Below are positions 24,750 through 33,799 of a stretch of 37,535 nt of DNA, piece by piece; the stretch's first letter is position 1; each line of letters begins with the position of its first letter. The notes under the pieces were generated by a model. It was not told where the DNA came from. It searched no databases and was given only the letters and a program-made list of their open reading frames with translations. A program made the position numbers and the translations under genes. The stretch covers positions 1 to 37,535 of the forward strand of contig JAAXIC010000020.1 in NCBI GenBank assembly GCA_012270555.1, written 5' to 3'. The stretch is from Chloroflexota bacterium. GTDB lineage: Bacteria > Chloroflexota > UBA11872 > VXOZ01.

Positions 24750-25430
24750 ATGAGTCCCCTGTTCGATAAGTATACGGACCGAGCGAAGCGGGTGCTCATG
24801 TTTGCGCAGGAAGAATCGCGCCGTTTCAACCACAACTACATTGGCACCGAGCACTTGCTCCTCGGCCTGGTGCGCGTGGACAAGGGACCGGCCGCGAAGG
24901 CGCTCAACGGCATGGGCGTGGACCTCGCCAAAGTGCGCAGCGCCGTAGAGTTCATCGTTGGGCGCGGCGAACGCGCGGAAGTTGGGGACATCAGCCTGAC
25001 GCCGCATGCAAGGAAAGTTATCGAGCTAGCGGCTGAAGAGTCGCGCCGGATGGGGCACAACTACATTGGCACCGAGCACCTGCTCCTGGGTCTCGTAGCT
25101 GAAGGCGAAGGGATGGCGACAGGCATCTTGGAAAGCTTGGGCGCGCACCCTTCCGCAGTGCGCAGCGCGTTGGAGTTTGGCGCAAGTCCCAGAGAGGGCG
25201 CTGCCGAAGCCAGATTAGGCTTTACCCCGGGCGCCAACAAAGCGCTGGGCCTTGCGGCTGAAGAAGCGCACCGGTTGGGGCACAATGAAATTGGCACCGG
25301 CCATTTGCTGCTGGGCCTCGTGCGCGAAGGCGAAGGGCTTGGCGCGAGCATCTTGCAGCGTCTGGGCGCGAATCTGCAAAGAGTGCGCCAACAGGTTAGA
25401 CAAGCGGTGAGCCAAGGAGAAGCGTCGTGA
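24750..25430 (+). CDS. Stand-alone Clp_N protein with three repeats
   Basis: The 226-residue protein consists only of the repeats that form the N-terminal domain of ClpC/ClpA. The signature (H)[12 protein letters not shown] appears at 28-40, 103-115 and, as HNEIGTGHLLLGL, at 178-190: three repeats with a 75-residue period, or one and a half domains. There is no ATPase part. The first two repeats are nearly identical to the start of the next gene, clpC, also at the DNA level. The stop overlaps the clpC start (GTGA). In ClpC this domain receives substrates and adaptors such as MecA or McsB, and it can bind phosphoarginine. A regulator, adaptor or decoy for ClpC is a reasonable inference. Confidence 0.92.
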   Translation: MSPLFDKYTDRAKRVLMFAQEESRRFNHNYIGTEHLLLGLVRVDKGPAAKALNGMGVDLAKVRSAVEFIVGRGERAEVGDISLTPHARKVIELAAEESRRMGHNYIGTEHLLLGLVAEGEGMATGILESLGAHPSAVRSALEFGASPREGAAEARLGFTPGANKALGLAAEEAHRLGHNEIGTGHLLLGLVREGEGLGASILQRLGANLQRVRQQVRQAVSQGEAS

Positions 25431-27892
25431 GTCCCTTATTCGACAAGTATACGGACCGAGCGAAGCGGGTGCTCATGCTTGCGCAAGAAGAGGCGCGCCG
25501 CTTCAACCACAACTATATCGGCACCGAGCACCTGCTCCTCGGTTTGGTGCGCGAAGGCGAGGGCATCGCCGCCAAGGTGCTCTACGACATGGGCGTAGAC
25601 CTCACGAAAGTGCGCAGCGCCGTGGAGTTCATCATCGGCCGCGGCGAGCGCGTGAACGTCGGTGACATCAGCCTGACGCCCCGCGCCAAGAAAGTCATCG
25701 AGCTTGCCAATGAAGAGGCGCGGCGCTTAGGACACAACTACATCGGCACCGAGCACCTGCTCCTCGGTTTGGTGCGGGAAGGCGAAGGCATCGCGGCCGG
25801 GGTGTTGGAAAGCCTGGGCGTCAGCCTGGAAAAGGTGCGGCAGAAGGTCATCCAATCGGTGAGCCAGCAGCCCTCGCGCATGACGCAAGAGAGCAGCGGC
25901 CGCCAGTCTTCCTCGCGCACGCCCCTCATCGACCAGATGGGCATCGACCTCACGGCGGCGGCCCGCGCAGAAAAGCTCGATCCGGTGATCGGACGCCAAC
26001 AGGAGATCGAGCGCGTCGTGCAGATTCTTTCACGCCGCACGAAGAACAATCCGGCCCTCATCGGCGAACCCGGTGTCGGCAAAACGGCGATTGTGGAAGG
26101 GTTGGCGCAGCGGGTCGTGACGGGGGACGTGCCGGAGACGCTCCTTGGCAAACGGCTGCTTACCCTCGATATTGGCGCGCTCGTCGCCGGCACGAAGTAT
26201 CGCGGCGAGTTTGAAGAACGCCTCAAGAAGATCCTTGAAGAGATTCGCGGTTCCGGCGACTGTATGCTCTTCATCGACGAACTCCATACGCTCGTTGGCG
26301 CCGGCGCGGCGGAAGGCGCGGTGGATGCGGCCAACATCCTCAAGCCGGCACTGGCGCGCGGCGAACTGCAATGCATCGGCGCGACCACACTGGACGAATA
26401 CCGCAAGTACATCGAGCGCGACGCGGCCTTAGAGCGCCGCTTCCAGCCCGTGCACGTGCGCGAACTCGACATCGAGGAAACCATCGCGGTGCTCCAGGGC
26501 GTAAAGGAACGCTATGAAGAGCACCACAAAGTGCACATCATCGATGAAGCCGTCAAGGTAGCGGCGGAGATGTCAGGCCGCTACGTGACCGACCGCTTCC
26601 TGCCGGACAAGGCGATTGACTTGATCGATGAGGCGGCTTCCCGCGTGCGCATTCAACAGGCCAACACCTCGAACGCTTTGCGCAACGCCGTGAAAGACCT
26701 GGACGGCATCGTGCGCGAAAAAGAGGACGCCATCGAGAGCCGCCAGTACGACGAGGCGGTAGGTCTTGGCGAGAAGGAAACGGAACTGCGCAAGAAGATC
26801 GAAGACCTCGAATCCGACTGGCCGAACACGGAAGAGAAGTGGCCGGAGGTCACCAAAGAAGACGTGGCGACCGTAGTTTCTATGTGGACGGGCATTCCGG
26901 TGACGCGCATCGCCCAGGAGGAGTCGGAACGGCTGCTTCACATGGAAGAGAACTTACACAAAAAAGTGGTGAGCCAGGAAGAGGCCATCAGCAACGTCTC
27001 CAAGGCCGTGCGCCGGGCGCGCGCCGGTCTGAAAGACCCGAAACGGCCCATCGGTTCGTTCATCTTCGTCGGTCCCACCGGCTCCGGCAAGACATATCTG
27101 GCCCGGGCGCTGGCGGAGTTCATGTTCGGCAGCAGCGACGCCATGGTCCGGCTCGACATGTCGGAGTACATGGAAAAGCACACGATCTCGCGTTTGGTCG
27201 GCGCGCCGCCGGGCTACGTGGGGTATGAAGAGGGCGGCCAACTCACCGAAGCGGTGCGGCGGCGCAGCTACTCGGTGGTGCTCCTGGACGAAATTGAAAA
27301 GGCCCACCCCGACGTCTTCAACGTGCTGCTCCAGATCATGGAGGACGGGCGGCTTACCGACGGTAAAGGCCGCACGGTGGATTTCCGCAATACCATCCTT
27401 ATCATGACTTCGAACGTGGGCGCGCACCTCATTAAGCGCGACGCCGCCGTCGGTTTCCGGCTGGAAGCCACCGACCTGCGCACCGAGGGACAACTCTACA
27501 AAGAGATGCGGGAACGCGTGATGGCGGAAATCAAGAAGACGTTCCGGCCTGAGTTCCTCAATCGCGTGGACAGCGTGGTCGTCTTCCACCACCTGTCAAA
27601 AGAGGACATCATCAAGATCGTGGACATTGAGCTTGACGAAGTGCGGGCGCGCCTTACCGAGCAGGAGATTACGCTGGAAGTTACCGACGACGCGAAAGAA
27701 CTGCTGGTGGAGCAAGGGTACGATCCCGATAACGGCGCCCGACCGCTACGGCGGGTTATTCAAAACCTGATTGAGAATGAGCTTGCGGAAGGTCTGCTGG
27801 CGGAGAAATTCCACGCGGGGGATACCATAACCGTGGACCGCGATGGTGAGGAATTGCGGCTGGAAGTGCGGATGCTGGTGGAGCAGACCTAA
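25427..27892 (+). CDS. clpC: ATP-dependent Clp unfoldase ClpC
   Basis: An 821-residue AAA+ unfoldase that feeds proteins to the ClpP protease. Two Clp_N repeats occupy 1-145. The first ATPase domain has Walker A GEPGVGKT at 213-220 and Walker B LFIDE at 281-285. A UVR-like middle segment with [14 protein letters not shown] lies at about 425-460. The second ATPase domain has Walker A GPTGSGKT at 549-556, Walker B VVLLDE at 617-622 and an arginine finger in FLNR at 710-713. VGF at 675-677 is placed as the ClpP-binding tripeptide. The GTG start overlaps the preceding Clp_N gene. ClpP is not encoded in this window. Confidence 0.97.
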   Translation: MSPLFDKYTDRAKRVLMLAQEEARRFNHNYIGTEHLLLGLVREGEGIAAKVLYDMGVDLTKVRSAVEFIIGRGERVNVGDISLTPRAKKVIELANEEARRLGHNYIGTEHLLLGLVREGEGIAAGVLESLGVSLEKVRQKVIQSVSQQPSRMTQESSGRQSSSRTPLIDQMGIDLTAAARAEKLDPVIGRQQEIERVVQILSRRTKNNPALIGEPGVGKTAIVEGLAQRVVTGDVPETLLGKRLLTLDIGALVAGTKYRGEFEERLKKILEEIRGSGDCMLFIDELHTLVGAGAAEGAVDAANILKPALARGELQCIGATTLDEYRKYIERDAALERRFQPVHVRELDIEETIAVLQGVKERYEEHHKVHIIDEAVKVAAEMSGRYVTDRFLPDKAIDLIDEAASRVRIQQANTSNALRNAVKDLDGIVREKEDAIESRQYDEAVGLGEKETELRKKIEDLESDWPNTEEKWPEVTKEDVATVVSMWTGIPVTRIAQEESERLLHMEENLHKKVVSQEEAISNVSKAVRRARAGLKDPKRPIGSFIFVGPTGSGKTYLARALAEFMFGSSDAMVRLDMSEYMEKHTISRLVGAPPGYVGYEEGGQLTEAVRRRSYSVVLLDEIEKAHPDVFNVLLQIMEDGRLTDGKGRTVDFRNTILIMTSNVGAHLIKRDAAVGFRLEATDLRTEGQLYKEMRERVMAEIKKTFRPEFLNRVDSVVVFHHLSKEDIIKIVDIELDEVRARLTEQEITLEVTDDAKELLVEQGYDPDNGARPLRRVIQNLIENELAEGLLAEKFHAGDTITVDRDGEELRLEVRMLVEQT

Positions 27893-27922
27893 TCAAAACA
27901 TCTTTACTTGGATCGAAAATCA

Positions 27923-27953
27923 ACAGCCCGGCAATTGCCGGGCTGTTTGCATT
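27923..27953 (+). terminator. Rho-independent terminator after clpC
   Basis: ACAGCCCGGCAATTGCCGGG starts the structure; 27923-27946 is a perfect 24-base palindrome, followed by TTGCATT. It ends the transcript 30 bases after clpC. Confidence 0.85.
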
Positions 27954-27962
27954 GTAGTCATT

Positions 27963-28088
27963 CGAGACATTTGCGCATCCTGTGACGGCAGGTGATAAGA
28001 CTCCCACTCCCGGAGAGACCTTTGCACAACCCAGGCCCGCAGGCGAAAGAGACTCCTTCTCCCGGAGGAGAGGGCCGGGGTGAGGGGG
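27963..28088 (+). repeat. Family C repeat, two copies in tandem
   Basis: The second copy (28015-28088) is the best example: GAGACCTTTGCACAACCCAG, a GCCCGCAGGC hairpin, a CTCCTTCTCCCGGAGGAG stem and GGGGTGAGGGGG. The first (27963-28013) starts GAGACATTTGCGCA and breaks off after ACTCCCACTCCCGG. Together with the clpC terminator they fill most of the 357-base spacer 27893-28249. A TACAAT hexamer at 28171-28176 may belong to the radA promoter. Confidence 0.8.
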
Positions 28089-28249
28089 ATCTTCACCATT
28101 CCAACTGATTTCCGCATGCACGTCAGCGTTACACAATGGTTTCGCCTGGGAGCGACACGGCTGCTTTCGCTACAATACGTGTGTAGGTTCTGTAACAAGC
28201 GCCCATGGACTATGCAGCCGCGACTGAGCGGTGGCAAATAAGGTGACCA

Positions 28250-29707
28250 GTGAGCAAGACCAAGAGCGTATTCGTCTGCCAGCAATGCGAGTATGAATCC
28301 CCCAAGTGGGCCGGGCAGTGCCCCTCCTGCCAGACGTGGAACAGCTTGGTGGAGAGCGTGCAACGCGAGGGCGCGGCCGGCGCGGCGCGTTCAAGACAGC
28401 GCGCGTCTGCCGCCGTGCCGCAAGCGCAGAAGCTCCAAGACATCCCGCCCAGCGACCTCATGCGCATCGCGGTGCCAATCGGTGAACTCCACCGCGTCCT
28501 GGGCGGCGGCCTGGTGCCGGGGAGCGCGGTGCTTCTCTCCGGCGATCCCGGCATCGGCAAGTCCACGCTCTTGCTGCAGTTTGCCATCGCCTTAGCACAC
28601 GCCGATCGGCCGGTGCTCTATGTGTCGGGAGAAGAGAGTGCGGCGCAGATTCGCTTGCGGGCGACGCGGCTTGGTCTCGATCCGCAGGAACTCTACGTCC
28701 TCGCCGAGATCGGCCTGGAAGACATCCTGGATGCTATCGCGCAGGTGCGTCCCGGCCTCGTCATCATCGATTCGATTCAAACCCTCGTCAGCGCGGAGCT
28801 TACCGGTGTGCCGGGCAGCATTGGGCAGGTGCGCGAGTGCGCGTCCCAGTTGGTGGCCCTGGCGAAACAGACGGGAGTCACGCTCTTCATGGTCGGCCAC
28901 GTCACAAAGGAAGGCACCGTGGCCGGGCCGAAGACGCTGGAGCACATGGTGGATACGGTGTTGGCGCTGACCGGCGACCAGCACCATAACTACCGCATTC
29001 TCAAAGCCACCAAGAACCGCTTTGGCTCCACGAATGAAGTAGGCATCTTCGCCATGCAGGAGCGGGGACTGGTCGAGGTACCCAATCCGTCGGCAGCCTT
29101 CCTGGCGGAGCGTGAGCCGGTACCGGGGTCGGCCATTGCCGTGCCGCTGGAGGGTTCGCGGCCTCTCCTGGTCGAGGTGCAGGCCTTGGTGACCTACAGT
29201 CCCTTGGCGGTGCCGCGCCGCATGGCGAACGGCTTCGATCAAAGCCGCTTGCACATGCTGATTGCGGTGCTTACCAAGCGCGCGGGCTTGCGTTTGGCCG
29301 ATCAGGACGTTTACGTCAACGTGGTCGGCGGCCTAGAACTCGACGAACCCGCCGTGGACCTGGCAGTCTGTCTGGCAATCGCTTCCAGCGTGGCAGACGT
29401 GGCGCTGCCGGGCGATCTGGTCGCGATAGGGGAAGTCGGTCTGGCGGGCGAACTGCGCAGCGTCTTCAAGCTGGAAGAACGTGTACAAGAGGCAGCGCGT
29501 CGCGGGTACAGCCGAGCCTTGCTGCCCCGCACAAGCAAGCTCGGCGCCCTTGGTGATACCCAACCCGAAATTTCCCGCGCCGAGAGCGTGCGGCAAGCGA
29601 TTCGTCTTGCTTTGGGCAAGACGCCAACGAAGAGCGGCGCTGGCGCCAACAAAGGTGCGCGCGAAGATGCCCGTGAAGATGCGGAAGGTGCGGCCACACG
29701 CCGGTAG
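28250..29707 (+). CDS. radA: DNA repair protein RadA
   Basis: RadA is a RecA-like ATPase with helicase activity on recombination intermediates. The 485-residue protein has the N-terminal Cys4 zinc finger C10, C13, C24 and C27, Walker A GDPGIGKS at 98-105, the Walker B LVIIDSIQT, the RadA-specific KNRFGSTNEVG and the C-terminal Lon-like domain (VNVVGGLELDEPAVDLAVCLAI). The last 40 residues are a low-complexity tail. AAGGTGA before GTG supports the start. disA, which often follows radA in Firmicutes and Actinobacteria, is absent. Confidence 0.97.
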   Translation: MSKTKSVFVCQQCEYESPKWAGQCPSCQTWNSLVESVQREGAAGAARSRQRASAAVPQAQKLQDIPPSDLMRIAVPIGELHRVLGGGLVPGSAVLLSGDPGIGKSTLLLQFAIALAHADRPVLYVSGEESAAQIRLRATRLGLDPQELYVLAEIGLEDILDAIAQVRPGLVIIDSIQTLVSAELTGVPGSIGQVRECASQLVALAKQTGVTLFMVGHVTKEGTVAGPKTLEHMVDTVLALTGDQHHNYRILKATKNRFGSTNEVGIFAMQERGLVEVPNPSAAFLAEREPVPGSAIAVPLEGSRPLLVEVQALVTYSPLAVPRRMANGFDQSRLHMLIAVLTKRAGLRLADQDVYVNVVGGLELDEPAVDLAVCLAIASSVADVALPGDLVAIGEVGLAGELRSVFKLEERVQEAARRGYSRALLPRTSKLGALGDTQPEISRAESVRQAIRLALGKTPTKSGAGANKGAREDAREDAEGAATRR

Positions 29708-29761
29708 CGAGGCGCGGCGCAGTGCACTACAGTGAACTTGCTCGAAGACACTTTCCCACCG

Positions 29762-29835
29762 TAGACCTTTGCGTAACTTTTGACGGAGACACAACAATAG
29801 CCCCCTCTCCTTGGGGAGAGGGTCGGGGTGAGGGG
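29762..29835 (+). repeat. Family C repeat
   Basis: GTAGACCTTTGCGTAAC begins the copy and a CCCTCTCCTTGGGGAGAGGG stem followed by GGGGTGAGGGG ends it; the middle is diverged. It occupies part of the gene-free spacer 29708-30036 (329 bases). Confidence 0.75.
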
Positions 29836-29921
29836 AGCCTTGCCTAGCCAGTTCCCTTCCCTGCGGAACCTGTACGTATCGGGGCCAAACCGATAGTGTA
29901 AGGGCCGGATTGCGGGAATTC

Positions 29922-30017
29922 ACCCTCACCCCCGTATCAAGTACGGGGCAGGCTCTAGCCCTCTCCCTCGGGGAGAGGGGACTTTTCCGTTCGGCAAGGG
30001 TTTCGCAAAGGTCTCCG
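29922..30017 (-). repeat. Family C repeat, inverted, with inserted palindrome
   Basis: On the minus strand it runs from GGAGACCTTTGCGAAA through a CTCTCC/GGAGAG stem to GGGGTGAGGG. CCCCGTATCAAGTACGGGGC at 29930-29949 and a few following bases interrupt the part between the stem and the GGGTGAGGG end, which other copies lack. Confidence 0.75.
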
Positions 30018-30036
30018 CAATAGGAGACCTCCGCTT

Positions 30037-30768
30037 GTGACCGATACTAGCTTGGCGGTAATCATAGTCGGCGGTGGACGCAGCCGCCGCATGCAGGGAA
30101 GCGACAAGCTCTACGCGCTGCTGGACGGTCGACCGGTCATTGCCGCGACCGTGGAGGTCTTCGAAGCAGCGGGTACGGTCGATACGATTATTCTCGTCGC
30201 AGCAGACGAGCGAGTTGCATACTGCCAAGCGCTTGCCCAAGAGCGTAGTTGGCGCAAAGTGAGCGCGATCTGCGCGGGTGGCGCGAGCCGGAGTCACTCA
30301 GTAGCCAACGGTCTTCGCGCGCTGCAGGGTATCCCGGCTGCCTACGTGGCCGTGCACGATGCGGCGCGTCCCTTCGTGTCCCGGGAGCTTATCGACCGCA
30401 CACTGGCCGCGGCCCAGCAACACGGCGCGGCGGTGCCGGGTGTACCGTGCGCCGATACTATCCGGCGCGTTGACGCGAACGACCAAGCCTGCGAAACACT
30501 GCCGCGTGACACCTTGCGCGCCGTGCAGACTCCCCAGATATTCGCCCGTGCTTTGCTAGAGCGGGTGTACCGAGAGCAGCACGCGCACCTGGCGTCCTTC
30601 ACGGATGACGCCGCCGTGATGGAGGCTGTGGGCGCGCCCATCCATGTGGTGCCGGGCGACTATGCTAACATGAAAATTACCACCCCAACGGACTTGGCGT
30701 TCGCCCAGTGGCTTGCGCGCAGTGGCGTGGCCCATGTGCGCTCGCAGCGGAACGACGGAGACGCGTAA
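30037..30768 (+). CDS. ispD: 2-C-methyl-D-erythritol 4-phosphate cytidylyltransferase
   Basis: IspD makes CDP-methylerythritol from MEP and CTP in the non-mevalonate isoprenoid pathway. The 243-residue protein has the nucleotide-binding loop VGGGRSRRMQGSDK, where the first residues of the common AAGxGxRMG pattern are changed, then ASRSHSVANGL and the diagnostic VHDAARPFVS. TPQIF and FTDDAAVMEA follow in the proper order. GTG start, with AGGAG ten bases upstream. It is joined to ispF by a TAATG overlap. Confidence 0.95.
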   Translation: MTDTSLAVIIVGGGRSRRMQGSDKLYALLDGRPVIAATVEVFEAAGTVDTIILVAADERVAYCQALAQERSWRKVSAICAGGASRSHSVANGLRALQGIPAAYVAVHDAARPFVSRELIDRTLAAAQQHGAAVPGVPCADTIRRVDANDQACETLPRDTLRAVQTPQIFARALLERVYREQHAHLASFTDDAAVMEAVGAPIHVVPGDYANMKITTPTDLAFAQWLARSGVAHVRSQRNDGDA

Positions 30769-31358
30769 TGGAGGCAGCGCCGACGGAAACACCGCCTGCT
30801 GAACAGGATGCAAGCGAAGCGACTGACCGAGCGCCCGCATTGCCCCCGCTCCGTATCGGCATAGGCTATGACGTGCACCGCCTCGTCCCTGATCGTCCGC
30901 TCATTCTCGGTGGTGTCCGTATTCCGCACACGCAAGGCCTGGCGGGTCATTCCGACGCTGACGTTTTGGTGCATGCCATCATCGACGCACTGCTCGGCGC
31001 CGCGGCGTTGCCCGACATCGGTCGTCAATTTCCCGCGGACGATCCGCAGTACGCGGGTGCAAATAGCTTGCAATTGTTAGACAATGTGCTTAAGCTACTG
31101 ACTGAAAGGCAGTGGCGCATCGTCAACGTAGACAGTACAGTTTTGGCGCAAGGACCCAAGCTCGCGAGCTTCATACCTGCGATGCAAGCTGCCATTGCTC
31201 GCACGCTGGGGATAGAAGCAATGAACATAGGCATTAAAGCCACCACCACAGAAGGACTGGACGCCATCGGCGCCGGTCGCGGCATCGCGGCGCACGCCGT
31301 GGCGCTCCTCATGCACGATCCCTCGCTGCAAGACTGCGCGTGTATTCCGCCCCGCTAG
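30768..31358 (+). CDS. ispF: 2-C-methyl-D-erythritol 2,4-cyclodiphosphate synthase
   Basis: IspF closes the cyclic diphosphate two steps after IspD in the MEP pathway. The 196-residue product has the DxH metal site in GIGYDVHRL, GHSDADVLVHAIIDALLGA, the DIGRQFPADDP loop and the TTTEGLDAIGAGRGIAA end. The ATG at 30768 shares its A with the TAA stop of ispD, with GGAG eight bases before it. There is an N-terminal extension of about 28 residues, acidic and Pro-rich, before the usual family start (RIGIGYD), which is unusual. Confidence 0.96.
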   Translation: MEAAPTETPPAEQDASEATDRAPALPPLRIGIGYDVHRLVPDRPLILGGVRIPHTQGLAGHSDADVLVHAIIDALLGAAALPDIGRQFPADDPQYAGANSLQLLDNVLKLLTERQWRIVNVDSTVLAQGPKLASFIPAMQAAIARTLGIEAMNIGIKATTTEGLDAIGAGRGIAAHAVALLMHDPSLQDCACIPPR

Positions 31359-31448
31359 GGGCTGTGGATGATTGCGCGCGGCCGCCAGGCCACGTAGCGC
31401 AATCCATTGATCACTGATGCGCAGTGTTGTAATGAGGGAAGTTTTCTT

Positions 31449-32138
31449 ATGAGCATTCTCCGCGCGCTGCGGCAGGACATCCGCGTAACGCTCGAACGTG
31501 ATCCTGCCGCGCGCAACGTAATCGAAATCATCTTGGCCTATCCGGGCGTGCACGCGATCTGGTTCTATCGGCTAACGCACGCGCTGTGGCAGGCGGACGT
31601 ACCGGTTGTACCGCGCTTTATCTCCCATCTCGCCCGCTTTCTCACCGGCATCGAGATTCATCCCGGGGCAAAGCTCGGTCCGGGCCTCTTCATCGATCAC
31701 GGCATGGGCGTCGTAATCGGCGAGACCGCGGAAATCGGCAAAGACGTGACGTTGTATCAGGGCGTGACCTTGGGCGCGCAGACACGCCATACCGGCAAGC
31801 GTCATCCCACCTTGAGCGATAACGTCGTGGTGGGCGCAGGGGCAAAAATTCTGGGACCGGTGACGATTGGCGAAGACTGTGTCATTGGCGCCGGGGCCGT
31901 CGTAGTAAACGACGTGCCGGCCCACGCCACCGTGGTAGGCGTGCCGGGCCACGTGGTCGCCATGCGCGACCCCCACACCGGAGAGAGCGCGCGCGTGGTG
32001 CAGCCCGACCCCATGGCCGAAGCGCTCTACGCTTTGCAGAAACGCGTCGTAGACCTGGAGGCGCGGCTGGCGCGCTTCGAGAAAGACGGCGCGTCGGCAG
32101 AGCACGAAGAGGCGCTGGAGCGGTGCCGTGACGCTTAA
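31449..32138 (+). CDS. cysE: Serine O-acetyltransferase
   Basis: CysE acetylates serine with acetyl-CoA, the first step of cysteine synthesis. The 229-residue protein has the N-terminal helical part ([12 protein letters not shown] to [17 protein letters not shown]) and the left-handed beta-helix built from hexapeptides. It shows [25 protein letters not shown] and [10 protein letters not shown] with the catalytic His region. The C-terminus, about 50 residues, is a coiled-coil-like helix ([19 protein letters not shown]). AGGGAAG lies before the ATG at 31449; an upstream in-frame start at 31407 has no such site. It overlaps cysS by 11 bases. Confidence 0.95.
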   Translation: MSILRALRQDIRVTLERDPAARNVIEIILAYPGVHAIWFYRLTHALWQADVPVVPRFISHLARFLTGIEIHPGAKLGPGLFIDHGMGVVIGETAEIGKDVTLYQGVTLGAQTRHTGKRHPTLSDNVVVGAGAKILGPVTIGEDCVIGAGAVVVNDVPAHATVVGVPGHVVAMRDPHTGESARVVQPDPMAEALYALQKRVVDLEARLARFEKDGASAEHEEALERCRDA

Positions 32139-33543
32139 CATTTCCAATACGCTCGGCGGCGGACGAGAGCCGTTCACGCCCCTTGATGGCAAGCACGTCA
32201 AGATGTACGTCTGCGGCATGACGCCGAAACGTGAACCGCACATCGGCCATGCCCGCCTCTATGTGGCCATGGACATGGTCCGGCGGTATCTCACCTACCA
32301 AGGCTATGAAGTCCAGCACGTGCAGAATATCACCGACGTTGACGATAAGATCATTGAGGCGGCGGAACGCGAGGGCGTTTCCTCGGAGGAAGTAGCGCAG
32401 AGGTATACGGACGCCTACGATGCGGTGATGGGCAACCTCGGTGTCTTGCGAGCGCATGAATACCCGAAAGTCACGGAGACCATGCCGCAGATCATCACGA
32501 TGATCGAGGGGTTGATCGAAAGGGGGGCCGCGTACACAGCCGAGGAGGGGGTCTACTTCTCGGTGCCGGGTTTTTCGCCATACGGCGAACTCTCCACTCG
32601 TACCGAGGAGAGCGGCATCCAGGCGGGCGCCTCCGGCCGGGTGGACGATGAGCCCGGCAAGCGCGACCCACGCGACTTTGCCCTGTGGAAACCAGCAAAG
32701 CCCGGCGAACCCTGGTGGCAGAGCCCGTGGGGACAGGGACGCCCCGGCTGGCACATCGAATGCAGCGCAATGATCTATGAGACGCTCGGTGAACAGATCG
32801 ACATTCACAGCGGCGGCGCAGACCTTATCTTTCCCCACCATGAGAACGAAATCGCGCAGAGCGAGGCGTTTACGGGTAAGAACCCCTTCACGAAGTACTG
32901 GCTGCACGCCGGACTGCTCACGATCAACGGCCAGAAAATGGCACATTCAACCGGCAACTTCATCACGATAGAAGACATTCTCAAGGAATACAGCGGTCCG
33001 GTGCTGCGGCTCTACCTGCTCTCAGTGCACTACCGCTCACCCCTATCCTATGCGCCGGACAATCTCGAACAGGCACGCGCCGGCATGGCACGCTTGACCG
33101 GCGCGTTGCGCGTGCAACCGGAGGGAGACGGGGTCACGGACGCTGCGCTTGTTCAAGCGACCGAGCAGGCAAGGACAGGCTTCTTCGCCGCCATGGATAG
33201 CGACTTCAACTCCGCCGGGGCCTTGGGGCAGCTTTACGAACTGGTGCGCGAGATCAACCGTCTGGGGGCAAACGCCCAACCCTCGACCCTGCAAGCCGCA
33301 CAGGAAAGCCTGGTGAACCTGGCCGACATCTTGGGCATTGATTTGCAGGAAGTGTTGGAAGCCGAAATGGCAGCCGGTGACGGCGACGCCGCCGGATTTA
33401 TCGACCTGCTCGTGGAACTGCGGGCTGACCTGCGCAAGGAAAAGCAGTTTGCCCTCGCAGATAAGGTACGTGACCAACTGGCGGAGTTGGGTATCGCGCT
33501 TGAGGATTCACCCGGCGGCACGGTCTGGCGGCGCAAGTCGTAG
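32128..33543 (+). CDS. cysS: Cysteinyl-tRNA synthetase
   Basis: A class I aminoacyl-tRNA synthetase that charges tRNA-Cys. The 471-residue protein has the HIGH motif as HIGH at 38-41 and the zinc ligands C29, C212, H237 (or H238) and E239/E241. Two positions differ from standard CysRS. CGPTVYD is replaced by CGMTPKRE, and the KMSKS loop is KMAHS at 270-274. The order cysE-cysS with an 11-base overlap (GTG start inside cysE) suggests one transcript for cysteine synthesis and use. The related ligase MshC also carries CGxTPYD but lacks the full tRNA-binding end, which this protein retains. Confidence 0.94.
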   Translation: MTLNISNTLGGGREPFTPLDGKHVKMYVCGMTPKREPHIGHARLYVAMDMVRRYLTYQGYEVQHVQNITDVDDKIIEAAEREGVSSEEVAQRYTDAYDAVMGNLGVLRAHEYPKVTETMPQIITMIEGLIERGAAYTAEEGVYFSVPGFSPYGELSTRTEESGIQAGASGRVDDEPGKRDPRDFALWKPAKPGEPWWQSPWGQGRPGWHIECSAMIYETLGEQIDIHSGGADLIFPHHENEIAQSEAFTGKNPFTKYWLHAGLLTINGQKMAHSTGNFITIEDILKEYSGPVLRLYLLSVHYRSPLSYAPDNLEQARAGMARLTGALRVQPEGDGVTDAALVQATEQARTGFFAAMDSDFNSAGALGQLYELVREINRLGANAQPSTLQAAQESLVNLADILGIDLQEVLEAEMAAGDGDAAGFIDLLVELRADLRKEKQFALADKVRDQLAELGIALEDSPGGTVWRRKS

Positions 33544-33573
33544 CGTTTCGCAGCACTCGCGCACAAATGAGAT

Positions 33574-33603
33574 GGTAGGGGCACGACATGCCGTGCCCCT
33601 ACC
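33574..33603. repeat. Palindrome GTAGGGGCACG/CGTGCCCCTAC
   Basis: Arms of about 13 bases surround a CAT centre. It is 30 bases after cysS and relates to the palindrome at 5905-5929; it may terminate transcription. Confidence 0.65.
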
Positions 33604-33672
33604 GCGTATGACGAACAGAGTTGGGCAACCTAGTTACAGCAACCTAACGATTGGTTTCCGGCAAAAGATCGG

Positions 33673-33697
33673 AGCGGGGGACAAGCCCCCGCGCTAC
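33673..33697 (-). repeat. Palindromic repeat, family B, partial
   Basis: GGAGCGGGGGACAAGCCCCC followed by GCGCTAC. It is inverted compared with 5796-5820. Confidence 0.6.
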
Positions 33698-33734
33698 ATT
33701 CGCAGGCGATGGGGTAGTCAGCCCTTCATCATGC

Positions 33735-33765
33735 GTTCGTACTGAGCTTGTCGAAGTATGAACGG
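33735..33765 (+). repeat. Palindromic repeat, family A
   Basis: GTTCGTACTGAGCTTGTCGA, then AGTATGAACGG. The outer GTTC and GAAC pair. It lies just beyond the pafA stop. Confidence 0.7.
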
Positions 33766-33799
33766 CAGGGGCACGACTGGCATAGAATGAACGCCCCGG

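Noticed and set aside
29708-30036. disA or carD between radA and ispD
   Set aside because: The spacer is only 329 bases and consists mainly of palindromic repeats.
31882-32946. 354-residue minus-strand frame over cysS
   Set aside because: It shadows cysE and cysS, which have clear catalytic motifs; its composition is low-complexity Arg/Ala-rich.
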